Positions 1 through 8,296 of a DNA stretch of 59,044 bases are shown here, in pieces. The position numbers were made by a program, and so were the translations under genes. How positions within the stretch are numbered: the stretch's first letter is position 1; each line of letters starts with the position of its first letter. This stretch comes from Oscillospiraceae bacterium (GTDB lineage Bacteria > Bacillota > Clostridia > Oscillospirales > Oscillospiraceae), in contig WRDH01000015.1 of the NCBI GenBank assembly GCA_009783555.1, positions 1-59,044 on the forward strand. The letters run 5' to 3'. Below the pieces are notes generated by a model. It ran no database searches, had not been told where the DNA came from, and saw only the letters and a list, made by a program, of their open reading frames with translations.

Positions 1-133
1 GAGACGGAGTGTGGGTGATGGTACGGAGGGTACGGTTAATGCGACTGTTGCAGACGGTGTCGTCGGTTCGGGGGTATTGGATACTACAAAAATGAGCCCC
101 TTTGAAGCGGCTATCACTAAGATATCGGGTTAA
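1..133 (+). CDS. C-terminal fragment of an unidentified protein, cut by the window edge
   Basis: An open frame runs from the first complete codon (base 2) to a TAA at 131-133 and gives about 43 residues rich in Gly, Thr and Val, ending KMSPFEAAITKISG. I do not recognise the family. The upstream part lies outside the window, so neither length nor start can be judged. The same frame stays open for about 50 more codons after the TAA, which suggests decay or a pseudogene tail. Confidence 0.3.
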   Translation, partial: RRSVGDGTEGTVNATVADGVVGSGVLDTTKMSPFEAAITKISG

Positions 134-362
134 CTTTTTCAAGAGTTGCAAAAGCAGGCGAGGGATGGTGACTCCGGGGAGTTGAAGGCTGCGTTGCGGT
201 CATATATATCTATGCTTGAGGAAAGGTATACGCGAAAATCGCAAGACTGCATTGTTGTTACTTTTGAAGCATATTGGTATGCTTGCAGAGTTGTATAGGG
301 AGTTACGAAGCATTCGTGCGAAAAAATATAAATATGGTGAAAAATACGCACGAATAAGTTGA
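134..362 (+). pseudogene. Possible decayed coding remnant between the left-edge ORF and the first ATPase
   Basis: Right after the stop at 131 the same frame continues with helical, charged residues (FQELQKQARDGDSGELKAAL, then MLEERYTRK) up to about 240. A second frame from an ATG at 279 then reads MLAELYRELRSIRAKKYKYG and ends at a TGA at 360-362. Both pieces have the texture of one alpha-helical protein broken by a frameshift. No family is recognised. It could also be two unrelated short chance ORFs. Confidence 0.25.
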
Positions 363-410
363 CGCATTGGGGATAATCTGATAGAATATCCTCGGATGGT
401 GATATAAAGA

Positions 411-1700
411 ATGGAACGTAAGATAGCACGGAAACTCATAAATTGGAAAAACGAATCAACCGGCAGAATGCCAATGGTGTTGCATGGTGCGCGTCAGGTA
501 GGCAAAACTTATGTAATGAGAGAACTTGGAGAACAACACTATAAAAACACGATATATGTCAACTTTGAAAAATCATTGGAAGTACACGACTTTTTTAGTG
601 GAGATATAAACCCCGGCAAAATAATCCGTTTACTTGAAAATTACTCATACTCAAAGATACTGCCTGAAGAAACCTTAATAATTTTTGATGAAATACAGTG
701 CTGTGAAAGAGCTCTGACATCATTGAAGTACTTTTCGGAAGATGCTCCGGAGTATCATGTAATTGCAGCGGGCTCCTTATTAGGTGTTGCGATAAACCGT
801 GCACTGTACTCATTTCCTGTTGGGAAAGTCCGTATGGAGACTCTACATGCGATGGATTTTGAAGAATACCTAATAGCCAATGGTGAGCATATCTTAGTTG
901 ATATGGTAAAAGAGTGTTTTGACAAGCTAACCTCAATGCCTGAAGTTTGGCATAAGAAAGCAATGGAATACTACCGGATGTTTGTTCTTATAGGTGGAAT
1001 GCCTGCTGTTGTGAAGCATTCGACATCAAATAACAAGACCACTGTTGGTGTAAGTGAGATTCAGGAACTGATTATTAACTCATACATAAGGGACATGGCG
1101 AAGTATGCAAGTGCGGGTGAGACAATTAAGATTATGGCATGTTTTGAGTCTGTTCCTGCCCAGCTTGCTAAGGATAATAAGAAATTTCAATATAAAATCG
1201 TAAGAAAAGGCGGGAGTGCAAGTTTATTTGGTGATTCAATTGAATGGCTCTGCTCCTCAGGTGTAGTATTAAAATGCAACAAAACGCAAGCGTTGATGCC
1301 TCCTGCGATTTATCATGATCCAAGCAGTTTTAAGATATATATGGGTGATGTGGGGTTGCTTGCTTGCAAAAACAACTTAAGAATGGAGAATTTACTATCA
1401 GACGATAGATTGTTTACAGGAGGTTTGGCAGAGAATTTTGTTGCTTGTCAGCTTAGAGGAAATGGGTATAAACTTTATTACTGGGAGTCGGATAACAGAG
1501 CTGAAGTGGATTTTTTAATTCAAAAAGACGGTCATATCATACCGATTGAGGTTAAAGCGAACCTGCATTCTAAGTCAAAAAGCTTAGATGTTCTCAGAAC
1601 AAAGCATAAGCCGGTATACAGTATTAGGATATCCGGCAAAAATTTTGGCTTTGAAAATGGGGTAAAAGCAATTCCGTTATACGCTACGCATTTGCTATGA
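411..1700 (+). CDS. AAA+ ATPase with C-terminal DUF4143 nuclease-like domain
   Basis: 429 residues. The N-terminal P-loop ATPase has Walker A GARQVGKT at about residues 26-33 and Walker B LIIFDE at about 89-94. The C-terminal DUF4143 part carries a PD-(D/E)xK-like pattern (AEVDFLIQKDG, then PIEVKA). These AAA_14/DUF4143 proteins are common as lone paralogues in anaerobic bacteria; their cellular role is not established, though links to mobile DNA and toxin-antitoxin-like functions have been suggested. The ATG at 411 has only a weak purine-rich stretch upstream. Two related ATPases follow nearby (1801-3198 and 3642-4904), so this looks like an accessory cluster. Confidence 0.85.
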   Translation: MERKIARKLINWKNESTGRMPMVLHGARQVGKTYVMRELGEQHYKNTIYVNFEKSLEVHDFFSGDINPGKIIRLLENYSYSKILPEETLIIFDEIQCCERALTSLKYFSEDAPEYHVIAAGSLLGVAINRALYSFPVGKVRMETLHAMDFEEYLIANGEHILVDMVKECFDKLTSMPEVWHKKAMEYYRMFVLIGGMPAVVKHSTSNNKTTVGVSEIQELIINSYIRDMAKYASAGETIKIMACFESVPAQLAKDNKKFQYKIVRKGGSASLFGDSIEWLCSSGVVLKCNKTQALMPPAIYHDPSSFKIYMGDVGLLACKNNLRMENLLSDDRLFTGGLAENFVACQLRGNGYKLYYWESDNRAEVDFLIQKDGHIIPIEVKANLHSKSKSLDVLRTKHKPVYSIRISGKNFGFENGVKAIPLYATHLL

Positions 1701-1800
1701 CATTTAACTATGTATTTTTGAAATATTATGCTGTTGAGAATAATTCTTGACGGCATAATGTGTTTTGAGGTATAATGTTTATGGAGGGGTGGGTTTACAA

Positions 1801-3198
1801 ATGAAACGTTTTATCAACCGGGACAGGGAACTAAACTCTCTCAATGAGCAATATGCAGCAGATGGAGCTTCTTTTGTTGTTGTTTATGGACGGCGCAGAG
1901 TTGGGAAGACAACGTTGATTCGTGAGTTTATATCGGATAAGCCTGCACTATACTTCCATACTTCTGAAGAGTCTGATACGGAAAACCGCAAGGAATTTGC
2001 ACGGAGTTTAGCAGAGTTTACCGGCAATAAAAGAGATGGTGCGGTTACTTATGAGAACTGGTACGATGTTGTCAGTGTTTTTTCTGAGTATGAGTGCGAG
2101 GCGAAGAAGATAATAGTTATTGACGAACTGCCGTACTTAGTAAGGTCTAACACGGCTATACCGTCAATTTTACAGAAAATATGGGACACCGATTTACAAC
2201 ATAAAAATATCATGCTTATACTATGCGGTTCTTTGATTCACATGATGGAGCAATATACACTAAATTATGGTAGTCCACTATATGGAAGACGTACAGGACA
2301 AATAAAAGTAAAGCAGATTGATTTTCAATATTATTCTGAGTTTTATAATGATTTATCCTATCGGGATTTAATTGAACATTATGCCGTTACAGGCGGCATA
2401 CCGCGATATATTGAGCTTTTTGCCGGAAAAGGTAATCTTTTTTCTAAAATTGAAAGATCGATTTTAGAAAAAGATAGTATGCTTTATGAGGAACCGGAAT
2501 TTCTTCTCAAGAATGAAATTGAAGAAATTGGCAGCTACATGTCAATTGTTAAGAGTATTGCATCAGGAAATCATAGGCTAAGTAAAATAAGTGCAGATAT
2601 AGGGGTTAAGCAGACAAGTTTACCTAAATATCTAAAAACACTGATGGATTTGGATATTTTAGAGAGGGAAGTTCCAATCACTGAAAGCAATCCGGAAAGA
2701 AGAAAAACCAGTTTGTATCAAGTAAAGGATAACTTTCTGCGCTTTTGGTTTAATTTTGTTTATAAAGAACGAGCAAGGCTCGAACTTAATCAAATTGATT
2801 CGGTAATGGCAAGAATAAAAACGAATTTTATTGATAATCATGTCGCGTTTATATATGAGAATGTTTGTCGTAGTGAACTTTGGCGATTAAATAAGGAGAA
2901 GGTTCTTAGCTTTAGCAAGCTGGGTCGATGGTGGAACAGCAAAGAAGAAATCGATATTGTTGCAATAGATGAAAACGGAAAAAATATTATTTTTTCAGAG
3001 TGTAAGTACTGTAAAAAGCCTATGGATGTTGATGTATTCTATGATCTGCAACGCAAGAAGAATTTTGTGTCATGGAACGACGGAAACAGGCAGGAAATGT
3101 TTGTGCTTTTTTCCATAAGTAATTTTTCAAGTCGTTTAACTGAGTTAGCGTCAACTCGTAAGGATTTGATTTTGGTAGGCGGAGATGGGAAAATATAA
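1801..3198 (+). CDS. AAA+ ATPase with C-terminal DUF234 nuclease-like domain
   Basis: 465 residues from the ATG at 1801, chosen because a GGAGGGG ribosome binding site lies just upstream; an ATG 36 bases earlier lacks one. Walker A is GRRRVGKTT at about residues 30-38 and Walker B is IIVIDELPYL. A winged-helix-like middle (DIGVKQTSLPKYLKTL) precedes a C-terminal DUF234 nuclease-like region with EEIDIVAIDENG and FSECKY, the usual D-E-K spacing of PD-(D/E)xK folds. Such archaeal-type ATPases have no settled function. It lies about 100 bases after the preceding DUF4143 ATPase on the same strand. Confidence 0.85.
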   Translation: MKRFINRDRELNSLNEQYAADGASFVVVYGRRRVGKTTLIREFISDKPALYFHTSEESDTENRKEFARSLAEFTGNKRDGAVTYENWYDVVSVFSEYECEAKKIIVIDELPYLVRSNTAIPSILQKIWDTDLQHKNIMLILCGSLIHMMEQYTLNYGSPLYGRRTGQIKVKQIDFQYYSEFYNDLSYRDLIEHYAVTGGIPRYIELFAGKGNLFSKIERSILEKDSMLYEEPEFLLKNEIEEIGSYMSIVKSIASGNHRLSKISADIGVKQTSLPKYLKTLMDLDILEREVPITESNPERRKTSLYQVKDNFLRFWFNFVYKERARLELNQIDSVMARIKTNFIDNHVAFIYENVCRSELWRLNKEKVLSFSKLGRWWNSKEEIDIVAIDENGKNIIFSECKYCKKPMDVDVFYDLQRKKNFVSWNDGNRQEMFVLFSISNFSSRLTELASTRKDLILVGGDGKI

Positions 3199-3250
3199 TG
3201 TCTCACCGAGAACTATCAATCGAAACGCTCGCATACAAGGGAGATATGAG

Positions 3251-3334
3251 ATGTATATGAAAGAGTTTGATAACTTGATGGTGAGATATCCTGCGCTTCT
3301 TGGGTGCAATGGTGACATTATGGATGCCTTGTGA
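3251..3334 (+). pseudogene. N-terminal remnant, possibly of a SIS-domain sugar isomerase
   Basis: An ATG at 3251 opens 27 codons (MYMKEFDNLMVRYPALLGCN and on) that stop at a TGA at 3332-3334. The wording resembles the N-terminus of SIS-domain phosphosugar isomerases of the GmhA type, which start with a helix followed by RYP.L..C, but the rest of that protein is absent. The family guess is weak. Confidence 0.25.
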
Positions 3335-3350
3335 GGGGGTTGTGAGGGTT

Positions 3351-3492
3351 CTATAGCTTCTCGACTTCTTCGATAGTGAGTCCTGAGATTTCTGCGATTT
3401 GTTTGTTTGTCAATAGAGCAGATGCTTTAAGTTTTTTTGCCAGGTTTTTGAATCCCTCCTGTATACTGTACCCTTTGTCAAGGACATTTTAA
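3351..3492 (-). pseudogene. C-terminal remnant of an Rpn-type (PD-(D/E)xK transposase-family) protein
   Basis: Read on the minus strand, the last codons give GYSIQEGFKNLAKKLKAS, then LLTNKQIAEISGLTIEEVEKL with the last codon followed by TAG. The ending ...IAEISGLTIEEVEKL is a very common tail of Rpn/PD-(D/E)xK family transposase-like proteins in Clostridia. No catalytic part remains; upstream sequence is unrelated and holds the short repeat. I infer a truncated relic. Confidence 0.5.
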
Positions 3493-3518
3493 GAAGAAGG
3501 GATAGTCTCCGCAGTTAA

Positions 3519-3539
3519 GACAGGGGACGGTTCTCTGTC
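3519..3539 (+). repeat. Short palindromic repeat, single copy (GGGGACGGTTC family)
   Basis: Imperfect palindrome with GACAG/CTGTC ends around the core GGGGACGGTTC. The same 21-mer recurs at 5127-5147, and variants with CATCTGTC ends occur throughout the window. Confidence 0.9.
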
Positions 3540-3641
3540 TCAAATTTTGGGCACTTGATAGAGTAAAGGCAATGTGGTGCATTCAACTCATGAGTAGGCT
3601 ACTCGTGAGCTGGCTTTGGTGCGTAGGTTTGGAGAGGTCAG

Positions 3642-4904
3642 TTACATGCTAAACTGCCAAATCGAACTAGCTGGTGCGCAATAGAGTCTATCGCCGAAAG
3701 GTTGAACTTCATTTCCTGTATAGAGTAAAACCCCGCAATGAAAGCGGTCACCAAGCATGTCCCTCAGTGCTTTCATTCCGGTAAAGTCTTTTTTGGAAAA
3801 CGAACTAGCCGCTTTAATTTCAATTGCGATTACTTTTCCGCCACGTAATTCAAGGACAAGATCCACTTCTTTACCATCTTTGTCTCTGTAGTGATGCGTG
3901 GTAAATCCAACATCTGACCAAGTTTGTTGCTTCATGATCTCATTTATCACAAACGCTTCAAATACAGGACCAAGTTCGTTTCCATTTTCGAGTTTTGATA
4001 AAAAGCTGCTTGAAATACCGTTAATAGAGCACACAAGTCCGGTATCGGACAAAACAATTTTAGGTCTTCCGATCGCTCTTTTTGAATAGTTTTTTCCCCA
4101 TGCAGGCAGAATGTGGATCAAACCAAGGTTTTCAAGCAATCGTATATATCCGTTCATGCTACTTTCCGGAATCCCTATAGTCCGCGAGACATTTGCTCTT
4201 ATGTATATTTGTGATGGCCTTCCTGCCAGAAGTGCAAATATTGTTTGAAAGCGGTCAATATGTGCAAGTCCTGATAACTCGTTAGCATCATGATCAAGAA
4301 CACGAGTAAGATAGTTCCGAAAGAATGCTTCTCGTCGTCTTCCGCTTCTGCTCTGTGCATCCGGATACCCACCGCTTTCAATGAGTCGGGCATATTCTGT
4401 TCGAGTAAAAGGTGTTACCCTATTCAATCTGGCAAGCATGTCTCCACATAGAAGCAATGAAACAAAATCCTCCTTTATCCCACACATCTCTCCAATGCTA
4501 AAAGGTTCAAGGATTATCGTTTCAGCACGTCCGGCGAGCGACTCATTTGCGCCTCTCAAGTTGAGTATGTTAGCTGAGCCTGTAACCAAAAACCTTCCGG
4601 GTTTTCTGCCTGAGTCAACCGACATCTTAATTGCACTTAAAAGCTCCGGACATTTTTGGATTTCGTCGATAATAAGAAGACCTTCGGGAAACTGAGCTGC
4701 AAATTCCTGTGTATTTTCTTTTGCAGTCGCAAGTGCTATATCAGAGTCAAAAGTTACGGTTTTGCTAACCATATTTTTTGAAATCATTGTAGAGAGTGTA
4801 GATTTTCCAACTTGTCTTGCTCCTTGTATCACGGTTACCGGTGTATCTTTTATTGTTTCCATTACAATGGATTCAACATTTCTCTTAATTAGTTTAATTG
4901 ACAT
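3642..4904 (-). CDS. AAA+ ATPase with C-terminal DUF4143 nuclease-like domain
   Basis: 420 residues. Walker A GARQVGKST lies at about residues 28-36 and Walker B LLIIDEIQKCP at about 76-86. A sensor-like VTGSANIL follows, and the C-terminal DUF4143 region holds GKEVDLVLELRGG and IAIEIKAA, a PD-(D/E)xK-like pattern. It is a paralogue of the DUF4143 ATPase at 411-1700, on the opposite strand. Function is unknown for the family. A good extended -10 box (TGGTATAAT, 5036-5044) lies about 130 bases upstream. Confidence 0.85.
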   Translation of the reverse strand: MSIKLIKRNVESIVMETIKDTPVTVIQGARQVGKSTLSTMISKNMVSKTVTFDSDIALATAKENTQEFAAQFPEGLLIIDEIQKCPELLSAIKMSVDSGRKPGRFLVTGSANILNLRGANESLAGRAETIILEPFSIGEMCGIKEDFVSLLLCGDMLARLNRVTPFTRTEYARLIESGGYPDAQSRSGRRREAFFRNYLTRVLDHDANELSGLAHIDRFQTIFALLAGRPSQIYIRANVSRTIGIPESSMNGYIRLLENLGLIHILPAWGKNYSKRAIGRPKIVLSDTGLVCSINGISSSFLSKLENGNELGPVFEAFVINEIMKQQTWSDVGFTTHHYRDKDGKEVDLVLELRGGKVIAIEIKAASSFSKKDFTGMKALRDMLGDRFHCGVLLYTGNEVQPFGDRLYCAPASSIWQFSM

Positions 4905-5035
4905 TTCATATCTCCGTAGTAATAATGTAGCTAACGCTATGAACTATTGCTGTATGGTTTTTATATTGTCGCCAAATAGCCGAAGTGCAGTCGTTATTTG
5001 GTCGGCGTATTGTCGCTGATTGGACTGACATATTC

Positions 5036-5044
5036 ATTATACCA
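5036..5044 (-). promoter_or_regulatory. Putative extended -10 promoter element for the DUF4143 ATPase
   Basis: On the minus strand the bases read TGGTATAAT, an extended -10 consensus, pointing toward the gene that starts at 4904. A convincing -35 box is not obvious. Confidence 0.35.
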
Positions 5045-5100
5045 GATGTTTTATAAAGTACAAGCTAAATGTTATCTAAAATTCGTAAGACATCAAGGCT

Positions 5101-5147
5101 ATAAGACAGGATAAGACAGGGGATAAGACAGGGGACGGTTCTCTGTC
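5101..5147 (+). repeat. Short palindromic repeat with partial tandem copies
   Basis: A complete copy (GACAG, then GGGACGGTTC, then TCTGTC) at 5127-5147 is preceded by two shortened units, ATAAGACAGG and ATAAGACAGGGG, that look like truncated tandem copies of its left end. Confidence 0.85.
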
Positions 5148-5296
5148 TTATATAGGGGCGTCGTTGAGGGGTATATTGATATGCCGGAGGTGTTGTATCG
5201 GGGGGTTTAAGAGGGAAGATGTTGATTGTTGTTATGGACTTTTTTATTTCTGTATGATAGAGTTCCATTATATTGGGAGAGAATGGAGTTTGGTTG

Positions 5297-6463
5297 ATGA
5301 GGATTACTATTGTTGGTATTGGATATGTCGGGTTGTCGCTTGCGGTGCTGTTGGCGCTGGATAATGAGGTTACTGCTTTTGATGTTATGCAAAGTAAAGT
5401 GGATGCGGTAAATGACCGCATTTCTCCGGTTTCTGATGTTGAAGTCGAGGAGTATATAACATCTAAGCCGTTAAATTTGAGGGGCACAACCGATAGTTTT
5501 GTTGCGTATAAGGATGCGGAGTATATTATTGTTGCTGTGCCGACAAATTATGATCCGGTTTTGAATTTCTTCGACACAAGCATTGTTGACGCGGTTATCG
5601 CGGATGTTGTTGCAATCAATCCGAACGCAGTCATTGTTGTAAAGTCAACGGTTCCGGTCGGGTATACCGAAAGCGCAAAGAAGAGGCTGGGTACTGACAA
5701 TATTATCTTTTCCCCGGAGTTTTTGCGAGAAGGACAAGCGCTTTACGACAACTTGTATCCATCGCGTATTATTGTCGGTGAGAAGAGTGAAAGAGCTAAG
5801 GTGTTCGGAAGTCTGCTGCTGCGAGGTGCGTTGAAAAAAGATGTTCCTGTGCTTTATACCGGTTCGACTGAAGCGGAGGCTGTTAAGCTGTTCGCTAATA
5901 CTTTTTTGGCTCTGCGAGTTTCGTTTTTTAACGAGCTTGATACATATGCGGAAATACGCGGTCTGGATACGGCGCAGATAATCGAGGGCGTATGTTATGA
6001 CCCTCGTATCGGTACGACTTATAATAATCCTTCTTTTGGTTATGGCGGTTATTGCTTGCCAAAGGATACGAAGCAATTGCGGGCGAATTTTCGCGATGTA
6101 CCCAGCAATCTAATCGAAGCAATCGTCGATGCAAACCGCACACGCAAGGATCATATTGCCGAGCAGATTTTGGCGAAGAATCCGGAGGTTGTGGGTATAT
6201 ATCGTTTGACGATGAAGGTCAGTTCGGACAATTTCCGGCAGTCGTCGGTTCAAGGCGTTATGAAACGTTTGAAGGCTAAGGGTATAACTGTGATTGTTTA
6301 TGAGCCTGCTTTAGATGAAGAGTATTTTTACAACTCCAAGGTGATGCATGATTTGGAGGAATTCTTGAAGAAAAGCGATGTGATTGTGGCAAACCGGTTC
6401 AGCCCGGAGCTGGAGGGTGTTCGGGATAAAGTGTATACGCGGGATATTTTCCGGAGGGATTAG
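5297..6463 (+). CDS. ugd: UDP-glucose 6-dehydrogenase (nucleotide-sugar dehydrogenase)
   Basis: Oxidises UDP-glucose to UDP-glucuronate with two NAD+, supplying uronic acid for surface polysaccharide. 388 residues from the ATG at 5297, which places the Rossmann GIGYVG at residues 7-12. STVPVGYT (about 117-124) and FSPEFLREG (138-146) are family signatures. The catalytic cysteine is C253 in [11 protein letters not shown]. Length and motifs fit the short Ugd class of E. coli type (about 388 residues) better than the longer UDP-HexNAc dehydrogenases, but substrate is inferred. It precedes an ABC-2 polysaccharide exporter on the same strand, which supports a capsule or wall-polymer role. Confidence 0.9.
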   Translation: MRITIVGIGYVGLSLAVLLALDNEVTAFDVMQSKVDAVNDRISPVSDVEVEEYITSKPLNLRGTTDSFVAYKDAEYIIVAVPTNYDPVLNFFDTSIVDAVIADVVAINPNAVIVVKSTVPVGYTESAKKRLGTDNIIFSPEFLREGQALYDNLYPSRIIVGEKSERAKVFGSLLLRGALKKDVPVLYTGSTEAEAVKLFANTFLALRVSFFNELDTYAEIRGLDTAQIIEGVCYDPRIGTTYNNPSFGYGGYCLPKDTKQLRANFRDVPSNLIEAIVDANRTRKDHIAEQILAKNPEVVGIYRLTMKVSSDNFRQSSVQGVMKRLKAKGITVIVYEPALDEEYFYNSKVMHDLEEFLKKSDVIVANRFSPELEGVRDKVYTRDIFRRD

Positions 6464-6524
6464 CGGAGTATACAAAAGTTCATAGTTGTGTTACAATTGG
6501 TCGACTATTTGCTTGGAGGGATAT

Positions 6525-7514
6525 ATGGTTTTGACGAAGAAGCGGTTGATCGCTATTACGCTCGTTTTAATGGTGAGTTTTTTTATACTCTTGTTATATG
6601 CGCCTGAAAGCTTGATTGGTCATCGTGATGATAACTTATTGCTCTTTGTGCCGAAAATACTGTTTTTAGCACTGACCGCAGCCATTGCAATTGTTTTTGT
6701 GCTTATCTTTATTTTCAGAAGTGAATATATTTCAGCACAGCTTAATACGTTTAGTCGCTTTAAGTATTACCTGAAGCTTCTGATAAAACGTGACTTCGTG
6801 TCCAGGTATCGCAAGAGTATATTGGGTGTTTTGTGGTCATTGTTAAACCCGATTCTTATGATGCTTGTTTTGACAATGGTATTTTCTACGTTGTTCAGAA
6901 ACATGTTTACGGTTGCTTTTTTTCCCGTATATCTTTTAAGCGGACAGGTGATATGGGCGTTTTTTTCCGAGTCCACAACCTTAGCAATGACTTCTGTAAT
7001 TGCAGGTGAAGGTGTTATAAAGAAGGTTTATGTTCCCAAATATATGTTTCCTCTATCAAAAGTTATTTCATCGTTGGTTCAAATGGCTTTTTCGCTGGCG
7101 GCTTTTTTTATAGTAGTAATTGTTACAGGTGCTCCGTTTTACTGGACAATGCTGCTTATACCGATACCGGTTCTATACATTTTCGTGTTTTCCCTCGGCG
7201 TAGCAATGCTTATTTCGTCTCTTTCCGTGTTTTTCCGTGATTTGACCTATCTTTATGGTGTATTTACCACGCTTCTTATGTATCTTTCCGCCATTTTTTG
7301 GCCTGTGGAAATATTGGAAGGCAGTGCATTACAAAATCTTATCGGCCTTAATCCGTTGTACCAGTTTATAAGGTATTTCAGATATATTGTGTATTGGGGA
7401 AAAGTTCCGGATCTATGGTTTAATTTCGTTTGTATTGGTTTCGCGTTATCTGCGCTTTGCATAGGTACATATGTCTTTATGAGGCAACAGGATAAATATA
7501 TTTTAAGTTTGTAA
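6525..7514 (+). CDS. ABC-2 type polysaccharide export permease (Wzm/TagG-like)
   Basis: 329 residues, integral membrane. Start taken at 6525 because TTGGAGGG lies about 8 bases upstream; an in-frame ATG at 6486 has no such site. Two N-terminal hydrophobic stretches are followed by the ABC-2 core beginning LIKRDFVSRYRKSILGVLWS, typical of Wzm/TagG permeases, then about six membrane segments. The two N-terminal segments before the core are extra relative to common TagG (about 260-275 residues). It pairs with the ATPase starting at 7536 and follows ugd, so export of a uronate-containing polymer is the likely job. Confidence 0.88.
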   Translation: MVLTKKRLIAITLVLMVSFFILLLYAPESLIGHRDDNLLLFVPKILFLALTAAIAIVFVLIFIFRSEYISAQLNTFSRFKYYLKLLIKRDFVSRYRKSILGVLWSLLNPILMMLVLTMVFSTLFRNMFTVAFFPVYLLSGQVIWAFFSESTTLAMTSVIAGEGVIKKVYVPKYMFPLSKVISSLVQMAFSLAAFFIVVIVTGAPFYWTMLLIPIPVLYIFVFSLGVAMLISSLSVFFRDLTYLYGVFTTLLMYLSAIFWPVEILEGSALQNLIGLNPLYQFIRYFRYIVYWGKVPDLWFNFVCIGFALSALCIGTYVFMRQQDKYILSL

Positions 7515-7535
7515 CGCGTTTATTTGCGGAGAGGA

Positions 7536-8294
7536 ATGATTTTTGGTTTGGATAATGTAGCGATTTCGGTGCAAAATGTTTCTATGAAATTTAATCTCAG
7601 TAAAGATAAAATACTCAGCTTAAAAGAGTATTTTGTTAAGGCTGTGAAAAGGCAATTGTTTTATGAGGAGTTCTGGGCTCTGAAGAACATCAGCTTTACC
7701 GTTGAACGGGGTGAAGTTTTTGGTGTAATGGGGTTCAACGGGGCAGGGAAGTCAACGCTTCTCAAGATAATCGCCGGCGTTTTTAAGCCGACGTTAGGTG
7801 CGGTTGTTGTAAATGGCGGGGTTTCACCGCTTCTGGAGCTCGGTGCCGGTTTTGACCCGGAGTGCTCTGCACGTGAAAATATCTATATGAATGGGGCGAT
7901 GTATGGTTTTTCTCCTAAGTTTATGGAATCAAAGTATGACGAAATCCTTGATTTCGCAGAGCTTTGGGAGTTTGAAAATGTAGCGGTGAAAAATTTTTCA
8001 TCAGGCATGACGGGTCGATTGGGCTTCGCTATTGCGACAAGCGTGAAGCCGGAGATTCTTATTGTTGATGAGATTTTGGGTGTCGGTGATTATAAATTTC
8101 AGGAGAAGTGCGAAGAACGTATTATGAATATGATTTCCGGCGGCGTCACAGTGCTGCTGGTAACGCATAGCGCTTATAAGATACGCGAGATGTGCTCACG
8201 TGCGTTGCTGCTCGAAAAAGGTGAGCTTGTGTGCACAGGTGACGTTGAGAGCGTGTTGGAGGCATATGGTGATACGGGGAGTAAAAAGGCGTAG
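7536..8294 (+). CDS. Polysaccharide ABC transporter ATP-binding protein (Wzt/TagH-like)
   Basis: 252 residues. Walker A GFNGAGKST at residues 66-74, signature NFSSGM at 153-158, Walker B LIVDE at 175-179. The N-terminal MKFNLSKDKILSLKEYFVK helix and the FWALKNISF phrase are typical of ATPases energising polysaccharide export. It lacks the C-terminal carbohydrate-binding domain of O-antigen Wzt, so it is of the short type. Start chosen at 7536 (GGAGAGGA just upstream); an earlier TTG at 7524 overlaps the ribosome binding site. Its stop is two bases from the stop of the converging synthetase fusion. Confidence 0.9.
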   Translation: MIFGLDNVAISVQNVSMKFNLSKDKILSLKEYFVKAVKRQLFYEEFWALKNISFTVERGEVFGVMGFNGAGKSTLLKIIAGVFKPTLGAVVVNGGVSPLLELGAGFDPECSARENIYMNGAMYGFSPKFMESKYDEILDFAELWEFENVAVKNFSSGMTGRLGFAIATSVKPEILIVDEILGVGDYKFQEKCEERIMNMISGGVTVLLVTHSAYKIREMCSRALLLEKGELVCTGDVESVLEAYGDTGSKKA

Positions 8295-8296
8295 CA

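Larger units (their letters stand above)
3199..3641. other. Intergenic stretch holding gene remnants and one short repeat
   Basis: No intact gene is visible. It holds a short plus-strand ORF remnant (3251-3334), a minus-strand C-terminal remnant (3351-3492) and one copy of the window-wide repeat (3519-3539). The texture is that of a decayed accessory region between two ATPase genes facing each other. Confidence 0.6.
4905..5296. other. Divergent intergenic region between the ATPase and ugd
   Basis: No gene is supported here. It holds the likely minus-strand promoter of the DUF4143 ATPase near 5036-5044, partial repeats (ATAAGACAGG repeated from 5101) and a full short repeat at 5127-5147. ORFs called here overlap ugd in other frames and lack coding character. 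Confidence 0.5.

Noticed and set aside
5164..5364. 66-residue Cys-rich plus-strand ORF before ugd
   Set aside because: It overlaps the ugd start in another frame, lacks a ribosome binding site and resembles no family.
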